Source: an uncultured Eubacteriales bacterium (lineage in GTDB: Bacteria; Bacillota; Clostridia; Oscillospirales; CAG-382). Taken from it: a DNA stretch of 12,376 bases. This document shows, piece by piece, positions 1 through 7,742 of the stretch. Under the pieces are notes generated by a model. It made no database searches. It worked only from the letters and a program-made list of their open reading frames with translations, and had not been told where the DNA came from. The DNA is taken from the NCBI GenBank assembly GCA_934446095.1, contig CAKSDR010000038.1, positions 1 to 12,376 of the forward strand. The letters run 5' to 3'. Position 1 is the stretch's first letter. Every line of letters starts with the position of its first letter. The translations under genes were made by a program, and so were the position numbers.

Positions 1-49
1 ATACAGTTTCATTAAGACAAGTAAATTAATTTCATGGGGGTTAAAAATC

Positions 50-721
50 ATGAATGAAAAAACGCCCGGGGAGAATAATGTATTCAGGGTGTCGTTTGCC
101 GGGTTTATATGCAATATACTGCTTACGATAATAAAGTTTGCAGCCGGAATATGTGCAAATTCCGTGTCAATGCTGTCCGACGCTGTGCATTCGGCGGCAG
201 ATATTGTAAGTTCGGTTATGGTTATAATTGGAGTCGGTCTTACGAAAAAAAGCGCAATGCCAAAGGAGAAGGCACATAAAATAGAAGTGTCGATACTTAT
301 ATTTTTATCGGTATTTATTTTTATAACGGGCATTGGAATCGGATTCGGGGGAATTAAAAAAATAATTACCGGAGAATACAAAAACGCAGAGATTCCGGGG
401 ATTGAAGCCTTGGTGGTGGCCGCCGTATCTATTGCCGCAAAGGAATTTTTGTATCTTTATACAAAATTCTGCGCGAAAAAATACGGTTCCGAAATACTGA
501 AAGCAGATGCCGTTCATCATTGTTCCGATGTTTATTCTTCTGCCGGAAGTTTTATAGGCATAAGCGCAGCAATGCTCGGTCAATTGATATTTGAACCTTT
601 GGCAAGTATTACAATAAGCGCCTTTATTATAAAACTCTCTCTTGATATTTTTAATGATATTACAGAAAAAATAAAAGGAAAAAAGAAAAATTCACCCGGT
701 CTTAAGGACAGGTTGAAATAA
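50..721 (+). CDS. Short cation diffusion facilitator (CDF) family metal transporter
   Basis: Predicted inner-membrane divalent metal exporter, 223 residues, with about six hydrophobic segments (roughly residues 13-33, 37-63, 79-101, 115-136, 160-180, 182-200). The CDF metal-site motifs are visible: SDAVHSAAD at 43-51 in TM2 (H47 and D51 in HxxxD spacing) and HHCSD at 156-160 in TM5 (H156 and D160). In the CDF family a two-His/two-Asp site is usually linked to zinc, so zinc export is the best guess, by inference. The protein ends about 25 residues after TM6 in a lysine-rich tail, so the cytoplasmic dimerisation domain of typical CDFs (about 290-300 residues) is absent. The usual HPYGHG-type loop after TM2 is replaced by a short lysine-rich linker. 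The ATG is preceded by GGGGGTT at 36-42. No frameshifted remainder of a C-terminal domain is visible downstream. Family assignment is firm; the metal is not. Confidence 0.88.
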   Translation: MNEKTPGENNVFRVSFAGFICNILLTIIKFAAGICANSVSMLSDAVHSAADIVSSVMVIIGVGLTKKSAMPKEKAHKIEVSILIFLSVFIFITGIGIGFGGIKKIITGEYKNAEIPGIEALVVAAVSIAAKEFLYLYTKFCAKKYGSEILKADAVHHCSDVYSSAGSFIGISAAMLGQLIFEPLASITISAFIIKLSLDIFNDITEKIKGKKKNSPGLKDRLK

Positions 722-734
722 ATTTTTCAAAAGC

Positions 735-780
735 GGAAAAGTGCAAAGATTTTGAGTCTTGCACTTTTCCTATATTTATT
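735..780 (+). terminator. Rho-independent terminator after the CDF gene
   Basis: A perfect 12-bp stem (735-746 with 759-770, arm GGAAAAGTGCAA) with a 12-base loop is followed by TATATTTATT, a moderately U-rich tail. It lies 14 bases after the CDF stop codon and just before the ABC promoter, so it separates the two transcription units. Confidence 0.85.
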
Positions 781-807
781 GACAAAACGGCGGATTTGTT
801 TTACTAT
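779..807 (+). promoter_or_regulatory. Sigma-A type promoter for the ABC exporter operon
   Basis: A perfect -35 box TTGACA (779-784), a 17-base spacer and a -10 box TACTAT (802-807, four of six consensus bases) give an expected transcript start near 814. This leaves a leader of about 60 bases before the ABC gene. The -35 begins within the U-rich tail of the preceding terminator. No regulator gene and no clear operator is seen next to it. Confidence 0.7.
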
Positions 808-872
808 ATATAAGGAGTTATTGTACTTTGCGGCACACGAACGCGCCGACTTCGAAATCCTGAAAACGAAAG

Positions 873-2606
873 GTGAAAAAATTGAAGTATTTACTGCCTT
901 ACTTAAAAAAATATAAATTTCAGAGCATTCTTGCCCCGCTTTTTAAAATGCTTGAGGCAATTTTTGAACTTATTGTGCCGATTATTGTGGCTCAGATTAT
1001 AAATATAGGAATAAAAAACGGGGACAAAAACTATATAATCGTGCGGTTCGGGCTTTTGATCCTGATGGCAGTGCTGGGTCTTGCATGCAGTTTTACGGCG
1101 CAGTATTTTGCGGCGCGCGTTGCTGTCGGAACTTCCACACGGCTTCGTCATAACCTGCTTTCTCATATACAGTCGCTCGGTTTTCCCGAAAATGACAAAA
1201 TAGGCACGTCTACGCTTATTACAAGAATGACATCCGACGTAAACCAGGTTCAGAACGGCATAAACATGTTTTTAAGACTGTTTTTAAGGAGCCCGTTTAT
1301 TGTGTTCGGAACGCTTGTTATGGCGTTTACGATAAGTTCCCGCATTGCGCTTGTGTTCGTTTGCGTAATTCCCGTATTGTTTATTATGGTTTTCGGGATA
1401 ATGCATATAACAAACCCAATGTATAAAAGGCAGCAAACGGCGGTTGACGATGTAACAAGGTCTACGCGTGAAAACCTTACGGGCGTAAGGGTTGTACGGG
1501 CATTTTCAAGGGAAGAAAAAGAGTACGAAATTTTTAAAGCCTTGAACGGAAGTCTTGAAAAGATACAGATTCTTGCGGGAAAAGTGAGCGCGCTTATGAA
1601 CCCGCTTACTTATATTGTTATAAACGCGGGAATTATTCTTATTCTGTGGTTCGGCGCAAAAAATGTAAATTACGGAGATCTTTTGCCGGGCGATATTATA
1701 GCTCTTGTAAATTATATTTCTCAGATTCTTGTGGAACTTTTAAAACTTGCAAACCTTATTGTACTGCTCGGGCGTTCTTATGTGAGCATGGGACGCATAG
1801 GAGATATTTTCGATATGAAAAGTTCCATGAAGTTCGGTAATATAACAGAGGGCAAAACCGGAACCGATGAAATCTTAAGATTCGAAAATGTCGGGCTTAA
1901 ATATAACGAAAATTCCGAAAGGGCGCTGTCCGGCATAAGTTTTTCAATAAAAAAAGGGCAGACTATAGGCATAATAGGCGGAACCGGCAGCGGAAAAACG
2001 TCGATTGTAAGCCTGATTTCAAGATTTTACGATGCAACAGAGGGCGAAATTTTATTTATGGGACTGCCTATAAAGGAATGGGATAAAAAGGCGCTGCGTG
2101 AAAAAATAGCCGTTGTTATGCAGAAAACCCAACTGTTTTCGGGAACGATAAGGAGTAATTTGCTTTACGGAAACCAAAATGCGGATGATGAGCAGATTTA
2201 TAAGGCGCTTGAAATTGCCCAAGCTTTGGATTTCGTAAAGGCCGATGGAAAAACTCTTGACTCTGTTGTCGAGCAAGGAGGCAGAAATTTTTCCGGAGGA
2301 CAGAAACAAAGGCTTTCGATTGCAAGAGCTGTTATCGCAAATCCGGAACTTTTAATACTTGACGACAGTTCGTCCGCACTTGACTATGCAACGGATGCAA
2401 ATCTCAGACGCGCGCTTAAAACCATAGGTTCGGATACAACCGTAATTATAGTAAGCCAGAGGACGTCAAGCATTGCACATGCGGACAGAATTCTTGTGCT
2501 TGACGACGGAAAACTTGTCGGAAACGGGAACCATGAAAGTCTTCTTGAAAACTGCAGCGTTTACAGAGAAATTCATGAAAGTATTTCCAAAAAGGAGGGT
2601 GAATGA
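873..2606 (+). CDS. ABC exporter half-transporter, degenerate-site subunit (BmrC/TM287-like)
   Basis: A 577-residue fusion of a six-helix exporter membrane domain (about residues 1-310) and an ATPase domain (about 335-577). ATPase motifs: Walker A GGTGSGKT (369-376), Q-loop Q417, signature FSGGQ (473-477), Walker B ending in D497-D498, D-loop SALD, and Q529 where the switch histidine should be. Asp instead of catalytic Glu at 498 and Gln instead of His at 529 are the hallmarks of the non-hydrolysing site in heterodimeric multidrug exporters such as TM287/288 and BmrCD. The partner gene starts two bases after this stop codon. The substrate (drug, lipid or peptide) cannot be read from the sequence. 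Start choice: the GTG at 873 lies inside the Shine-Dalgarno-like AAAGGTG (869-875), whereas the in-frame TTG at 882 sits six bases after it, so the true start may be 882. Confidence 0.93.
   Translation: MKKLKYLLPYLKKYKFQSILAPLFKMLEAIFELIVPIIVAQIINIGIKNGDKNYIIVRFGLLILMAVLGLACSFTAQYFAARVAVGTSTRLRHNLLSHIQSLGFPENDKIGTSTLITRMTSDVNQVQNGINMFLRLFLRSPFIVFGTLVMAFTISSRIALVFVCVIPVLFIMVFGIMHITNPMYKRQQTAVDDVTRSTRENLTGVRVVRAFSREEKEYEIFKALNGSLEKIQILAGKVSALMNPLTYIVINAGIILILWFGAKNVNYGDLLPGDIIALVNYISQILVELLKLANLIVLLGRSYVSMGRIGDIFDMKSSMKFGNITEGKTGTDEILRFENVGLKYNENSERALSGISFSIKKGQTIGIIGGTGSGKTSIVSLISRFYDATEGEILFMGLPIKEWDKKALREKIAVVMQKTQLFSGTIRSNLLYGNQNADDEQIYKALEIAQALDFVKADGKTLDSVVEQGGRNFSGGQKQRLSIARAVIANPELLILDDSSSALDYATDANLRRALKTIGSDTTVIIVSQRTSSIAHADRILVLDDGKLVGNGNHESLLENCSVYREIHESISKKEGE
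2591..2601 (+). promoter_or_regulatory. Strong ribosome binding site that fixes the second ABC start
   Basis: AAAGGAGGGTG lies within the last codons of the first ABC gene and just upstream of ATG 2608. It argues for translation starting there and not at earlier in-frame ATGs (from 2473) that lie inside the upstream gene. The two-base gap between the genes suggests translational coupling and balanced synthesis of the two subunits. Confidence 0.85.
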
Positions 2607-2607
2607 T

Positions 2608-4341
2608 ATGGATAAAATTAACATAAAACGGATTTTGACATATATCAAACCATATTTTGCCCTCGTAATCTTCAGTATTCTCTGCGCAGTGGTATCATCT
2701 GCCGCGGCGCTTCTGATTCCTATTTTCAGCGGAAAAGCAATTGATTTTATAATAGGAGAGGGGAATGTCGTCTTTGCCGGAGTTGCAAGATACTGCATAT
2801 ATATAGGAATAACCGTTATTTTGGCGGCGGGGGCACAAATGGGTCTTTCTGTCAGCAACAACAAAATAACATATGGCATATCGAGGGATATGCGAAATGA
2901 AGTTACCGGAAAAATTCACAGGCTGCCTTTGTCATATCTTGACTCGCACCCGTCAGGCGACCTTTTGAGCAGGGTTATTACCGATATTGATACTTTTGCC
3001 GACGGCATGCTTATGGGATTTTCCCGAATTTTTACGGGCGTTATGGCAATTGTCGGAACACTTGCCGTGATGTTTTACTACAATGCAATGATTACTCTTA
3101 TAGTTTTTGTTTTAACGCCTCTTTCTTTGTTTGTAGCCTCTTTTATATCAAGACGCATTCACAAATATTTCATGCTTCAGGCGAAAGTGCGCGGAGAGGA
3201 AACCGCTCTTATCAATGAAGTTATAGACGGTCAGAAAGTAATATATGCATATTCTCATGAAGAAAAAACTCTTGAAGAGTTTGACGAGGTAAACGAAAGA
3301 CTTGAAAAGGCTTTATTTAATGCAACATTTTTCTCAAGCCTTATAAATCCGAGCACAAGACTTGTAAACAACCTTGTCTATGCCGGAGTTGCTTTTGCAA
3401 GCGCGCTGTTTGCGCTGACCGGCGGCATAACCATAGGACAGATCAGCGTGTTTTTAAGTTATGCAAGCCAGTATGCAAAACCTTTTAACGAAATAAGCGA
3501 AGTTATAACCGAACTTCAGAATGCATCGGCATCGGTGAACCGCGTTTTCGAACTTTTGGATGAAAAGGAAGAAATTCCCGACAGTGAAAATGCAAGGGTG
3601 CTGACTGACGGAAGCGAGGTTGAACTTAAAAATATTTCGTTCGGATATGTTCCGGACAGGACGCTTATCAAAAATATTTCGCTAAGAGTCGAAAAGGGCT
3701 TCAGAACGGCAATCGTAGGGCCCACGGGGTGCGGAAAGACAACTCTTATAAATCTTCTTATGAGATTTTATCATGTAAACAGCGGAGAAATTTCGGTTAA
3801 CGGAATAAATATAGAAAATATAACAAAAAAATCGTTAAGACAAAATTTCGGAATGGTTCTTCAGGATACATGGTTGAAACACGGAACCATAAAGGAAAAC
3901 ATAGCCTATGGAAAACCTGACGCGTCGGATGAAGAAATAATAACTGCGGCAAAAATGGCTTATGCGGATTCATTTATAAGAAGACTGCCGAACGGATACG
4001 ATACTGTAATAAATGAAAACGGCGACGGTATATCAGCAGGACAGAAACAGTTATTATGCATTGCAAGGGTTATGCTGTGCCTGCCTCCAATGCTTATTCT
4101 TGACGAGGCAACTTCTTCGATAGATACAAGAACCGAACTTAAAATACAAGCAGCGTTTTCAAAACTGATGCAGGGAAGAACCAGTTTTATTGTGGCGCAC
4201 CGGCTTTCCACGATAAGAGAGGCGGATATAATTCTTGTTATGAAAGACGGAAATATAATAGAGCAGGGAAATCACGAGGAACTTCTTTCTCAAAACGGGT
4301 TTTATGCAAAACTCTATAACAGCCAGTTTGCGGCGACATAA
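2608..4341 (+). CDS. ABC exporter half-transporter, catalytic-site subunit (BmrD/TM288-like)
   Basis: A 577-residue half-transporter with a six-helix membrane domain (about 1-310) and a C-terminal ATPase domain. Motifs: Walker A GPTGCGKT (371-378), Q-loop Q419, signature ISAGQ (475-479), Walker B LILDE with catalytic E500, D-loop SSID, and switch H531. In heterodimeric exporters the canonical Walker A/B of this subunit pairs with the canonical signature of the partner to form the one hydrolytic site. The variant signature here (Ala in place of the first Gly of LSGGQ) would belong to the degenerate site together with the D498/Q529 of the upstream subunit. This complementarity, plus the two-base gap and identical length, makes an obligate heterodimer the best reading. 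A longer in-frame version starting at 2473 would overlap the upstream gene by 134 bases and is rejected. Transport substrate unknown. Confidence 0.93.
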   Translation: MDKINIKRILTYIKPYFALVIFSILCAVVSSAAALLIPIFSGKAIDFIIGEGNVVFAGVARYCIYIGITVILAAGAQMGLSVSNNKITYGISRDMRNEVTGKIHRLPLSYLDSHPSGDLLSRVITDIDTFADGMLMGFSRIFTGVMAIVGTLAVMFYYNAMITLIVFVLTPLSLFVASFISRRIHKYFMLQAKVRGEETALINEVIDGQKVIYAYSHEEKTLEEFDEVNERLEKALFNATFFSSLINPSTRLVNNLVYAGVAFASALFALTGGITIGQISVFLSYASQYAKPFNEISEVITELQNASASVNRVFELLDEKEEIPDSENARVLTDGSEVELKNISFGYVPDRTLIKNISLRVEKGFRTAIVGPTGCGKTTLINLLMRFYHVNSGEISVNGINIENITKKSLRQNFGMVLQDTWLKHGTIKENIAYGKPDASDEEIITAAKMAYADSFIRRLPNGYDTVINENGDGISAGQKQLLCIARVMLCLPPMLILDEATSSIDTRTELKIQAAFSKLMQGRTSFIVAHRLSTIREADIILVMKDGNIIEQGNHEELLSQNGFYAKLYNSQFAAT

Positions 4342-4346
4342 CATTT

Positions 4347-4380
4347 TCCGGACATGAAGTCATGTCCGGAGTTTTATTTT
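4347..4380 (+). terminator. Rho-independent terminator after the ABC pair
   Basis: A perfect 10-bp stem TCCGGACATG / CATGTCCGGA (4347-4356 with 4361-4370), tetraloop AAGT, then GTTTTATTTT. It starts five bases after the stop codon. Confidence 0.93.
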
Positions 4381-4388
4381 AAAATTAC

Positions 4389-4417
4389 TTTACATTGCCA
4401 TAAAAAAGTGTTATAAT
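4389..4417 (+). promoter_or_regulatory. Sigma-A type promoter for the recD2-tsaE operon
   Basis: TTTACA (4389-4394), a 17-base spacer and a perfect TATAAT (4412-4417) lie just beyond the ABC terminator. The transcript would begin near 4424, leaving a leader of about 130 bases before the 100-residue gene. Two more TATAAT hexamers (4488-4493 and 4523-4528) occur in that leader but lack a convincing -35 at normal spacing, so this is the best-supported promoter. I see no riboswitch-like structure in the leader. Confidence 0.75.
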
Positions 4418-4555
4418 AAAAACAGATGTTTGGTTTATATAGGGTAAATACTGTATAACAGACAAGAAAGTTTTATTAAATTTTTTGTATAATGACAACA
4501 AACCTTATAAAAGAGTCATGCATATAATATAATAAAAAATATCCGGAGGATAATT

Positions 4556-4858
4556 ATGTTATATATGATAGCTTTATTTGCGCTTTGTTTTTTCGGCGCT
4601 ATAGGTTTTGTTTATACGTTTGTTGAAATAATCAATATATTTGTTTGCAAAAAAGTGAACTGCCAGAGTTTTATACTGATAGACGGCAGCACTTCAAGCG
4701 AAGAAACGGAATATGCGATCCGCAACATTGAAAGCCTTATTCTGCGCGACAACCTGTATCCGTTTATAAAAGGCATAAAACTTACTGAAGATACTGTGAT
4801 AAGCGATGAAATCTTTATTCGTCTTTCGATGGAATATAACAACATTTATAAAGTATAA
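4556..4858 (+). CDS. Uncharacterised 100-residue single-pass membrane protein
   Basis: I do not recognise this protein. It begins with one hydrophobic segment (about residues 3-30) followed by a soluble, acidic-to-mixed region of about 70 residues containing GSTSSEETEYAIRNIESL, which reads like a helix-forming domain. The few charges before the membrane segment and CKK after it (31-33) suggest a cytoplasmic C-terminal part, by inference. The ribosome binding site GGAGGA (4545-4550) is well placed before the ATG, and the gene is followed after 15 bases by recD2, so it is probably co-transcribed with it. That the gene is real is supported by the RBS, the operator-free spacing and a coherent membrane-plus-domain layout. 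No function can be assigned. It could be a small anchor or regulatory protein unrelated to the helicase. Confidence 0.72.
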   Translation: MLYMIALFALCFFGAIGFVYTFVEIINIFVCKKVNCQSFILIDGSTSSEETEYAIRNIESLILRDNLYPFIKGIKLTEDTVISDEIFIRLSMEYNNIYKV

Positions 4859-4873
4859 CTGTGTGAGGGATAT

Positions 4874-7096
4874 TTGAAAATGGAGGAAAACGTTTCGGAA
4901 AAAATTGTCGGAACATGTGAAAATATAATATTCAGAAACGAAGAAAACGGATATACTGTATGCGATATCAATACCGGCGGAAATTGCGTTACGGCTGTCG
5001 GAATAATGCCGTTTATAAACGAAGGGGAAACTGTTTCGGTTTACGGAAACTGGACGTTTCATTTTTCCTTCGGAAAACAGTTTAAAGTCGAAAGATTCGA
5101 GAAACATCTTCCGACAAGCAAGGAGATGATACTGTCATATCTGTCATCGGGATCTGTAAGAGGGATAGGTCCTGTTATTGCAAATAGGATAGTTGACACA
5201 TACGGCGAAGATTCTCTCGTAGTTATTGAAAATCATCCCGAATGGCTGTCTGACATAAGGGGAATTACACCCAAAAGAGCGCTGGAAATCGGAGAAGAAT
5301 ACAGAAGACTGTCAGGCCTTTGGAATTTGTCAATGGTTTTCGGTGAATTCTTCGGGCCGGCTCTTGCTATGAAAATATACAAACGATACGGACCTGCGTC
5401 GGTTGATATAATTAAAAACAATCCTTACGTTTTGTGTGATGAAGTAAGCGGAATCGGGTTTGAAAAGGCTGATAGTATTGCAAAAAAGTACGGAGTTGAT
5501 GAAAATTCCCCGGCAAGGCTTGAGGCGGGAATAAAATACATTATGAATATCGAACTTAACAGGAATGAAAAATGTTACGTTCCCGTTGAATATCTTATAG
5601 AATCTTCAGCAGGAATTCTATGCTCTGATGAAAAAAGAATTTCAAATACTGTAAATCAGATGGTTTTTGGTGGCAGTCTTGTTGCCGTAAAGTTCGGAGG
5701 CAAGACTGTTATATACCTTGACTATGTTTACCGCGCGGAAAAGTACTGTGCGGAAAAACTTATTGCTATAGCTGAGTCTGCAATAAATATACCGTCGGAC
5801 GAAACGGAAAAATATATAAAAAATGTCGAGGAAGAACTTGATATAACTTTTGCAAACCTGCAGAAGGAAGCAATAAAAAAAGCCCTTGTAAACGGACTTC
5901 TGGTTGTGACGGGAGGACCCGGAACCGGAAAAACCACTGTTATCAGGGCAATTCTTGAACTGTTTGATTCGCTTGGAATAAAAGCGATGCTTGCCGCACC
6001 TACGGGAAGAGCCGCAAAGAGGATGACTCATGCAACCGGCAGAGAGGCAAAAACAATACATAGACTTCTTGAACCGGAATTCGACAGCGACGGCAATATG
6101 TATTTTTGCAAATGTGAAGAAGACCCTCTGAAAACCGACGCGGTAATTATAGATGAAAGTTCTATGACAGATATACTTTTGATGTCTTCGTTGCTTAAAG
6201 CAATAAAGCCCGGCACAAAAGTGATTTTTATAGGCGACGGAGATCAGTTGCCTCCCGTAGGCGCAGGTTCTCCGTTTCGAGATATTATTTCCTCGGGTAT
6301 TTTCGAATGCGTAAAACTTAATGAAATATTCAGACAGACAAACGGAAGCCTTATTGTCACGAACGCGCATAAAATAAATAACGGAATAAAACCTGACCTG
6401 TATCAGAAAAATTCCGATTTTTTCTTCATGAAAAGACAAAATGCGCAGGATGTCGTAAAACTTTGCATCGAATTGTGCAAAGAACGTCTGCCGAACGCAT
6501 ACGGATACGACAGTTTGTCCGACATACAGATTATATCTCCGAGCAGAAAAGGAGAAACCGGCACCGCAAATCTCAATAAATGCCTTCAGGAGAGTTTAAA
6601 TCCTGCGGAAAATGCGAAAAATGAGAAGCATTACGGAGGCGTAATTTTCCGCACGGGAGACAAAGTCATGCAGATAAAAAATAACTATGATATTTCATGG
6701 AAAGATAATTTTGGGAACAGCGGGAACGGCGTATACAACGGGGATATAGGGATAATTTGTGAAATTTCTGCCGAAGAGGAATTTTTCAGAGTCAGGTTTG
6801 AGGACAAACTTGTAAGATATGAATTTGCACAGTTTGATGAAATTGAACATGCATTTGCAATTACGGTTCATAAAAGCCAGGGCAGCGAATATCCGTGCGT
6901 TATAATGCCGGTTTTTGATTCTCCGACGGGACTTCTTACAAGAAATATGCTCTATACCGCAGTTACGCGCGCACAAAATATGGCGATACTCATCGGGAAA
7001 GAAAGCGTAATTGAACAAATGATAGAAAATAACAGGCATATGAAAAGTTATACGGGGCTTGCAAGAATGCTAAAAAGCGCAAAAAAGGATAAGTAA
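4874..7096 (+). CDS. recD2: RecD2-type ATP-dependent 5'-3' DNA helicase
   Basis: A superfamily 1B helicase of 740 residues, acting in DNA repair and replication-fork maintenance in bacteria that lack RecBC, by family knowledge. The N-terminal region (about 1-75) is OB-like. Helix-hairpin-helix segments follow, GSVRGIGPVIANRI (93-106) and RGITPKRALEIG (129-140), the extension that separates RecD2 from RecD. Helicase motifs: Q-motif-like NLQ (328-330), Walker A GGPGTGKTT (347-355), motif Ia APTGRAAKRM (375-384), motif II DESSM (427-431), motif III GDGDQLPPVG (454-463), motif IV FRQ (486-488), motif V VHKSQGSEYP (665-674) and motif VI YTAVTRA (694-700). All key residues are intact. The TTG at 4874 has GAGG (4865-4868) five bases upstream. 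The ATG at 4880 is an alternative that would shorten the protein by two residues. Confidence 0.96.
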   Translation: MKMEENVSEKIVGTCENIIFRNEENGYTVCDINTGGNCVTAVGIMPFINEGETVSVYGNWTFHFSFGKQFKVERFEKHLPTSKEMILSYLSSGSVRGIGPVIANRIVDTYGEDSLVVIENHPEWLSDIRGITPKRALEIGEEYRRLSGLWNLSMVFGEFFGPALAMKIYKRYGPASVDIIKNNPYVLCDEVSGIGFEKADSIAKKYGVDENSPARLEAGIKYIMNIELNRNEKCYVPVEYLIESSAGILCSDEKRISNTVNQMVFGGSLVAVKFGGKTVIYLDYVYRAEKYCAEKLIAIAESAINIPSDETEKYIKNVEEELDITFANLQKEAIKKALVNGLLVVTGGPGTGKTTVIRAILELFDSLGIKAMLAAPTGRAAKRMTHATGREAKTIHRLLEPEFDSDGNMYFCKCEEDPLKTDAVIIDESSMTDILLMSSLLKAIKPGTKVIFIGDGDQLPPVGAGSPFRDIISSGIFECVKLNEIFRQTNGSLIVTNAHKINNGIKPDLYQKNSDFFFMKRQNAQDVVKLCIELCKERLPNAYGYDSLSDIQIISPSRKGETGTANLNKCLQESLNPAENAKNEKHYGGVIFRTGDKVMQIKNNYDISWKDNFGNSGNGVYNGDIGIICEISAEEEFFRVRFEDKLVRYEFAQFDEIEHAFAITVHKSQGSEYPCVIMPVFDSPTGLLTRNMLYTAVTRAQNMAILIGKESVIEQMIENNRHMKSYTGLARMLKSAKKDK

Positions 7097-7097
7097 T

Positions 7098-7544
7098 ATG
7101 AATAAAAATAACATAAGCGAAACAAAAAAATATATAAGCAATTCGGAAATTGAAACGGAAAATATAGCCTTGGATTTTGCAAATAGCCTTAAAAGCGGAG
7201 ATTTTATAGCGTTTTACGGCGATTTGGGCTCCGGAAAGACGGCTTTTGTCAGGGGGCTTGCAAAAAACCTTTGCCCGAAGGCAAAGGTTTCAAGCCCGAC
7301 ATTTTCAATAGTAAACGAATATACGGGGGAAAGACTCAGTATATATCATTTCGACGTATATAGAATACTCGATGACGACAATCTGTATTCTACCGGCTTT
7401 TACGACTATTTTGACCGTCCCGGGGTTATTGTTGTTGAATGGAGCGAAAATATTCCGTTTGCGATTCCCGAAAAAAGATATGATATTATATTTGAAAAAA
7501 TATCGGAAGAACAAAGAAACATTACTATAAATAAATATGATTAG
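7098..7544 (+). CDS. tsaE: TsaE, ATPase of tRNA t6A37 biosynthesis
   Basis: A 148-residue cytoplasmic P-loop protein of the size typical for TsaE (YjeE/YdiB). It supports the TsaB-TsaD complex that installs threonylcarbamoyladenosine at position 37 of ANN-decoding tRNAs. Visible features: Walker A GDLGSGKT (41-48), the family motif SSPTFSIVNEY (65-75), IYHFDVYR (82-89) with the conserved HxD, and VVEWSE (112-117) with the conserved E-W. All are intact. It follows recD2 after one base (recD2 TAA at 7094-7096, ATG at 7098), with GGATAAG at 7087-7093 as a weak ribosome binding site, so coupling to recD2 is likely. The usual neighbours tsaB, rimI and tsaD are not in the window. The C-terminus ends normally at TAG. 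Confidence 0.95.
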   Translation: MNKNNISETKKYISNSEIETENIALDFANSLKSGDFIAFYGDLGSGKTAFVRGLAKNLCPKAKVSSPTFSIVNEYTGERLSIYHFDVYRILDDDNLYSTGFYDYFDRPGVIVVEWSENIPFAIPEKRYDIIFEKISEEQRNITINKYD

Positions 7545-7742
7545 CACATTTTAGCAAAAGTTTTGCAAAATTTTGTCTTGCCCGTAAAGCGGCGCGCCAA
7601 TCAAAAGTAAGCCGCACAAAAAGCGAAAATAAGCCGCAGACAAAGACAAAATTTCATTGTTCAAAAGCCTAACAGGCGACAAACCTTATTTTAATGGGGC
7701 TGAAATGCCGAAAATTACAATTTCTGGTGCGAACAAATTAAG
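7545..7742. other. Structured non-coding stretch after tsaE
   Basis: About 200 bases without a credible gene. A perfect 12-base inverted repeat (AAATTTTGTCTT at 7568-7579, complement at 7643-7654) encloses a locally GC-rich core. Inside it GCGGC (7589-7593) can pair with GCCGC at either 7611-7615 or 7633-7637, and the nonamer TAAGCCGCA is directly repeated at 7608-7616 and 7630-7638. A small hairpin GCCT-AAC-AGGC follows (7667-7677). Possible identities are a long structured 3' UTR, a small RNA or a dispersed intergenic repeat; the sequence alone cannot decide. A 25-codon frame (ATG 7705 to TAA 7780-7782) has only GGGG upstream and runs through the terminator, so I do not call it. Confidence 0.5.
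7568..7654. repeat. Long-range 12-bp inverted repeat enclosing a GC-rich core
   Basis: The arms AAATTTTGTCTT (7568-7579) and AAGACAAAATTT (7643-7654) match perfectly with 63 bases between them. The core holds one GCGGC and two alternative GCCGC partners, which would allow two mutually exclusive inner stems. Confidence 0.7.

Noticed and set aside
821..916. Short TTG-started frame (about 31 codons) after AAGGAG between the ABC promoter and the ABC gene, as a leader peptide
   Set aside because: The transcript is expected to start near 814, inside that AAGGAG, so the site would hardly be usable. Spacing is only three bases and the frame overlaps the ABC start with no attenuator-like structure.
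2473..2607. N-terminal extension of the second ABC subunit
   Set aside because: It overlaps the coding end of the first subunit out of frame. A strong AAAGGAGGGTG immediately precedes ATG 2608, and homologous half-transporters begin near that point.
4481..4530. Two extra TATAAT hexamers in the leader of the recD2 operon as secondary promoters
   Set aside because: Neither has a recognisable -35 box at 16-18 bases, and such hexamers arise easily in AT-rich leader sequence.
5642..6439. Minus-strand frame of 265 codons inside recD2
   Set aside because: The plus strand carries the complete set of RecD2 motifs here. The antisense frame is rich in Phe, Cys and Arg, typical of a shadow frame, and no RBS is visible.
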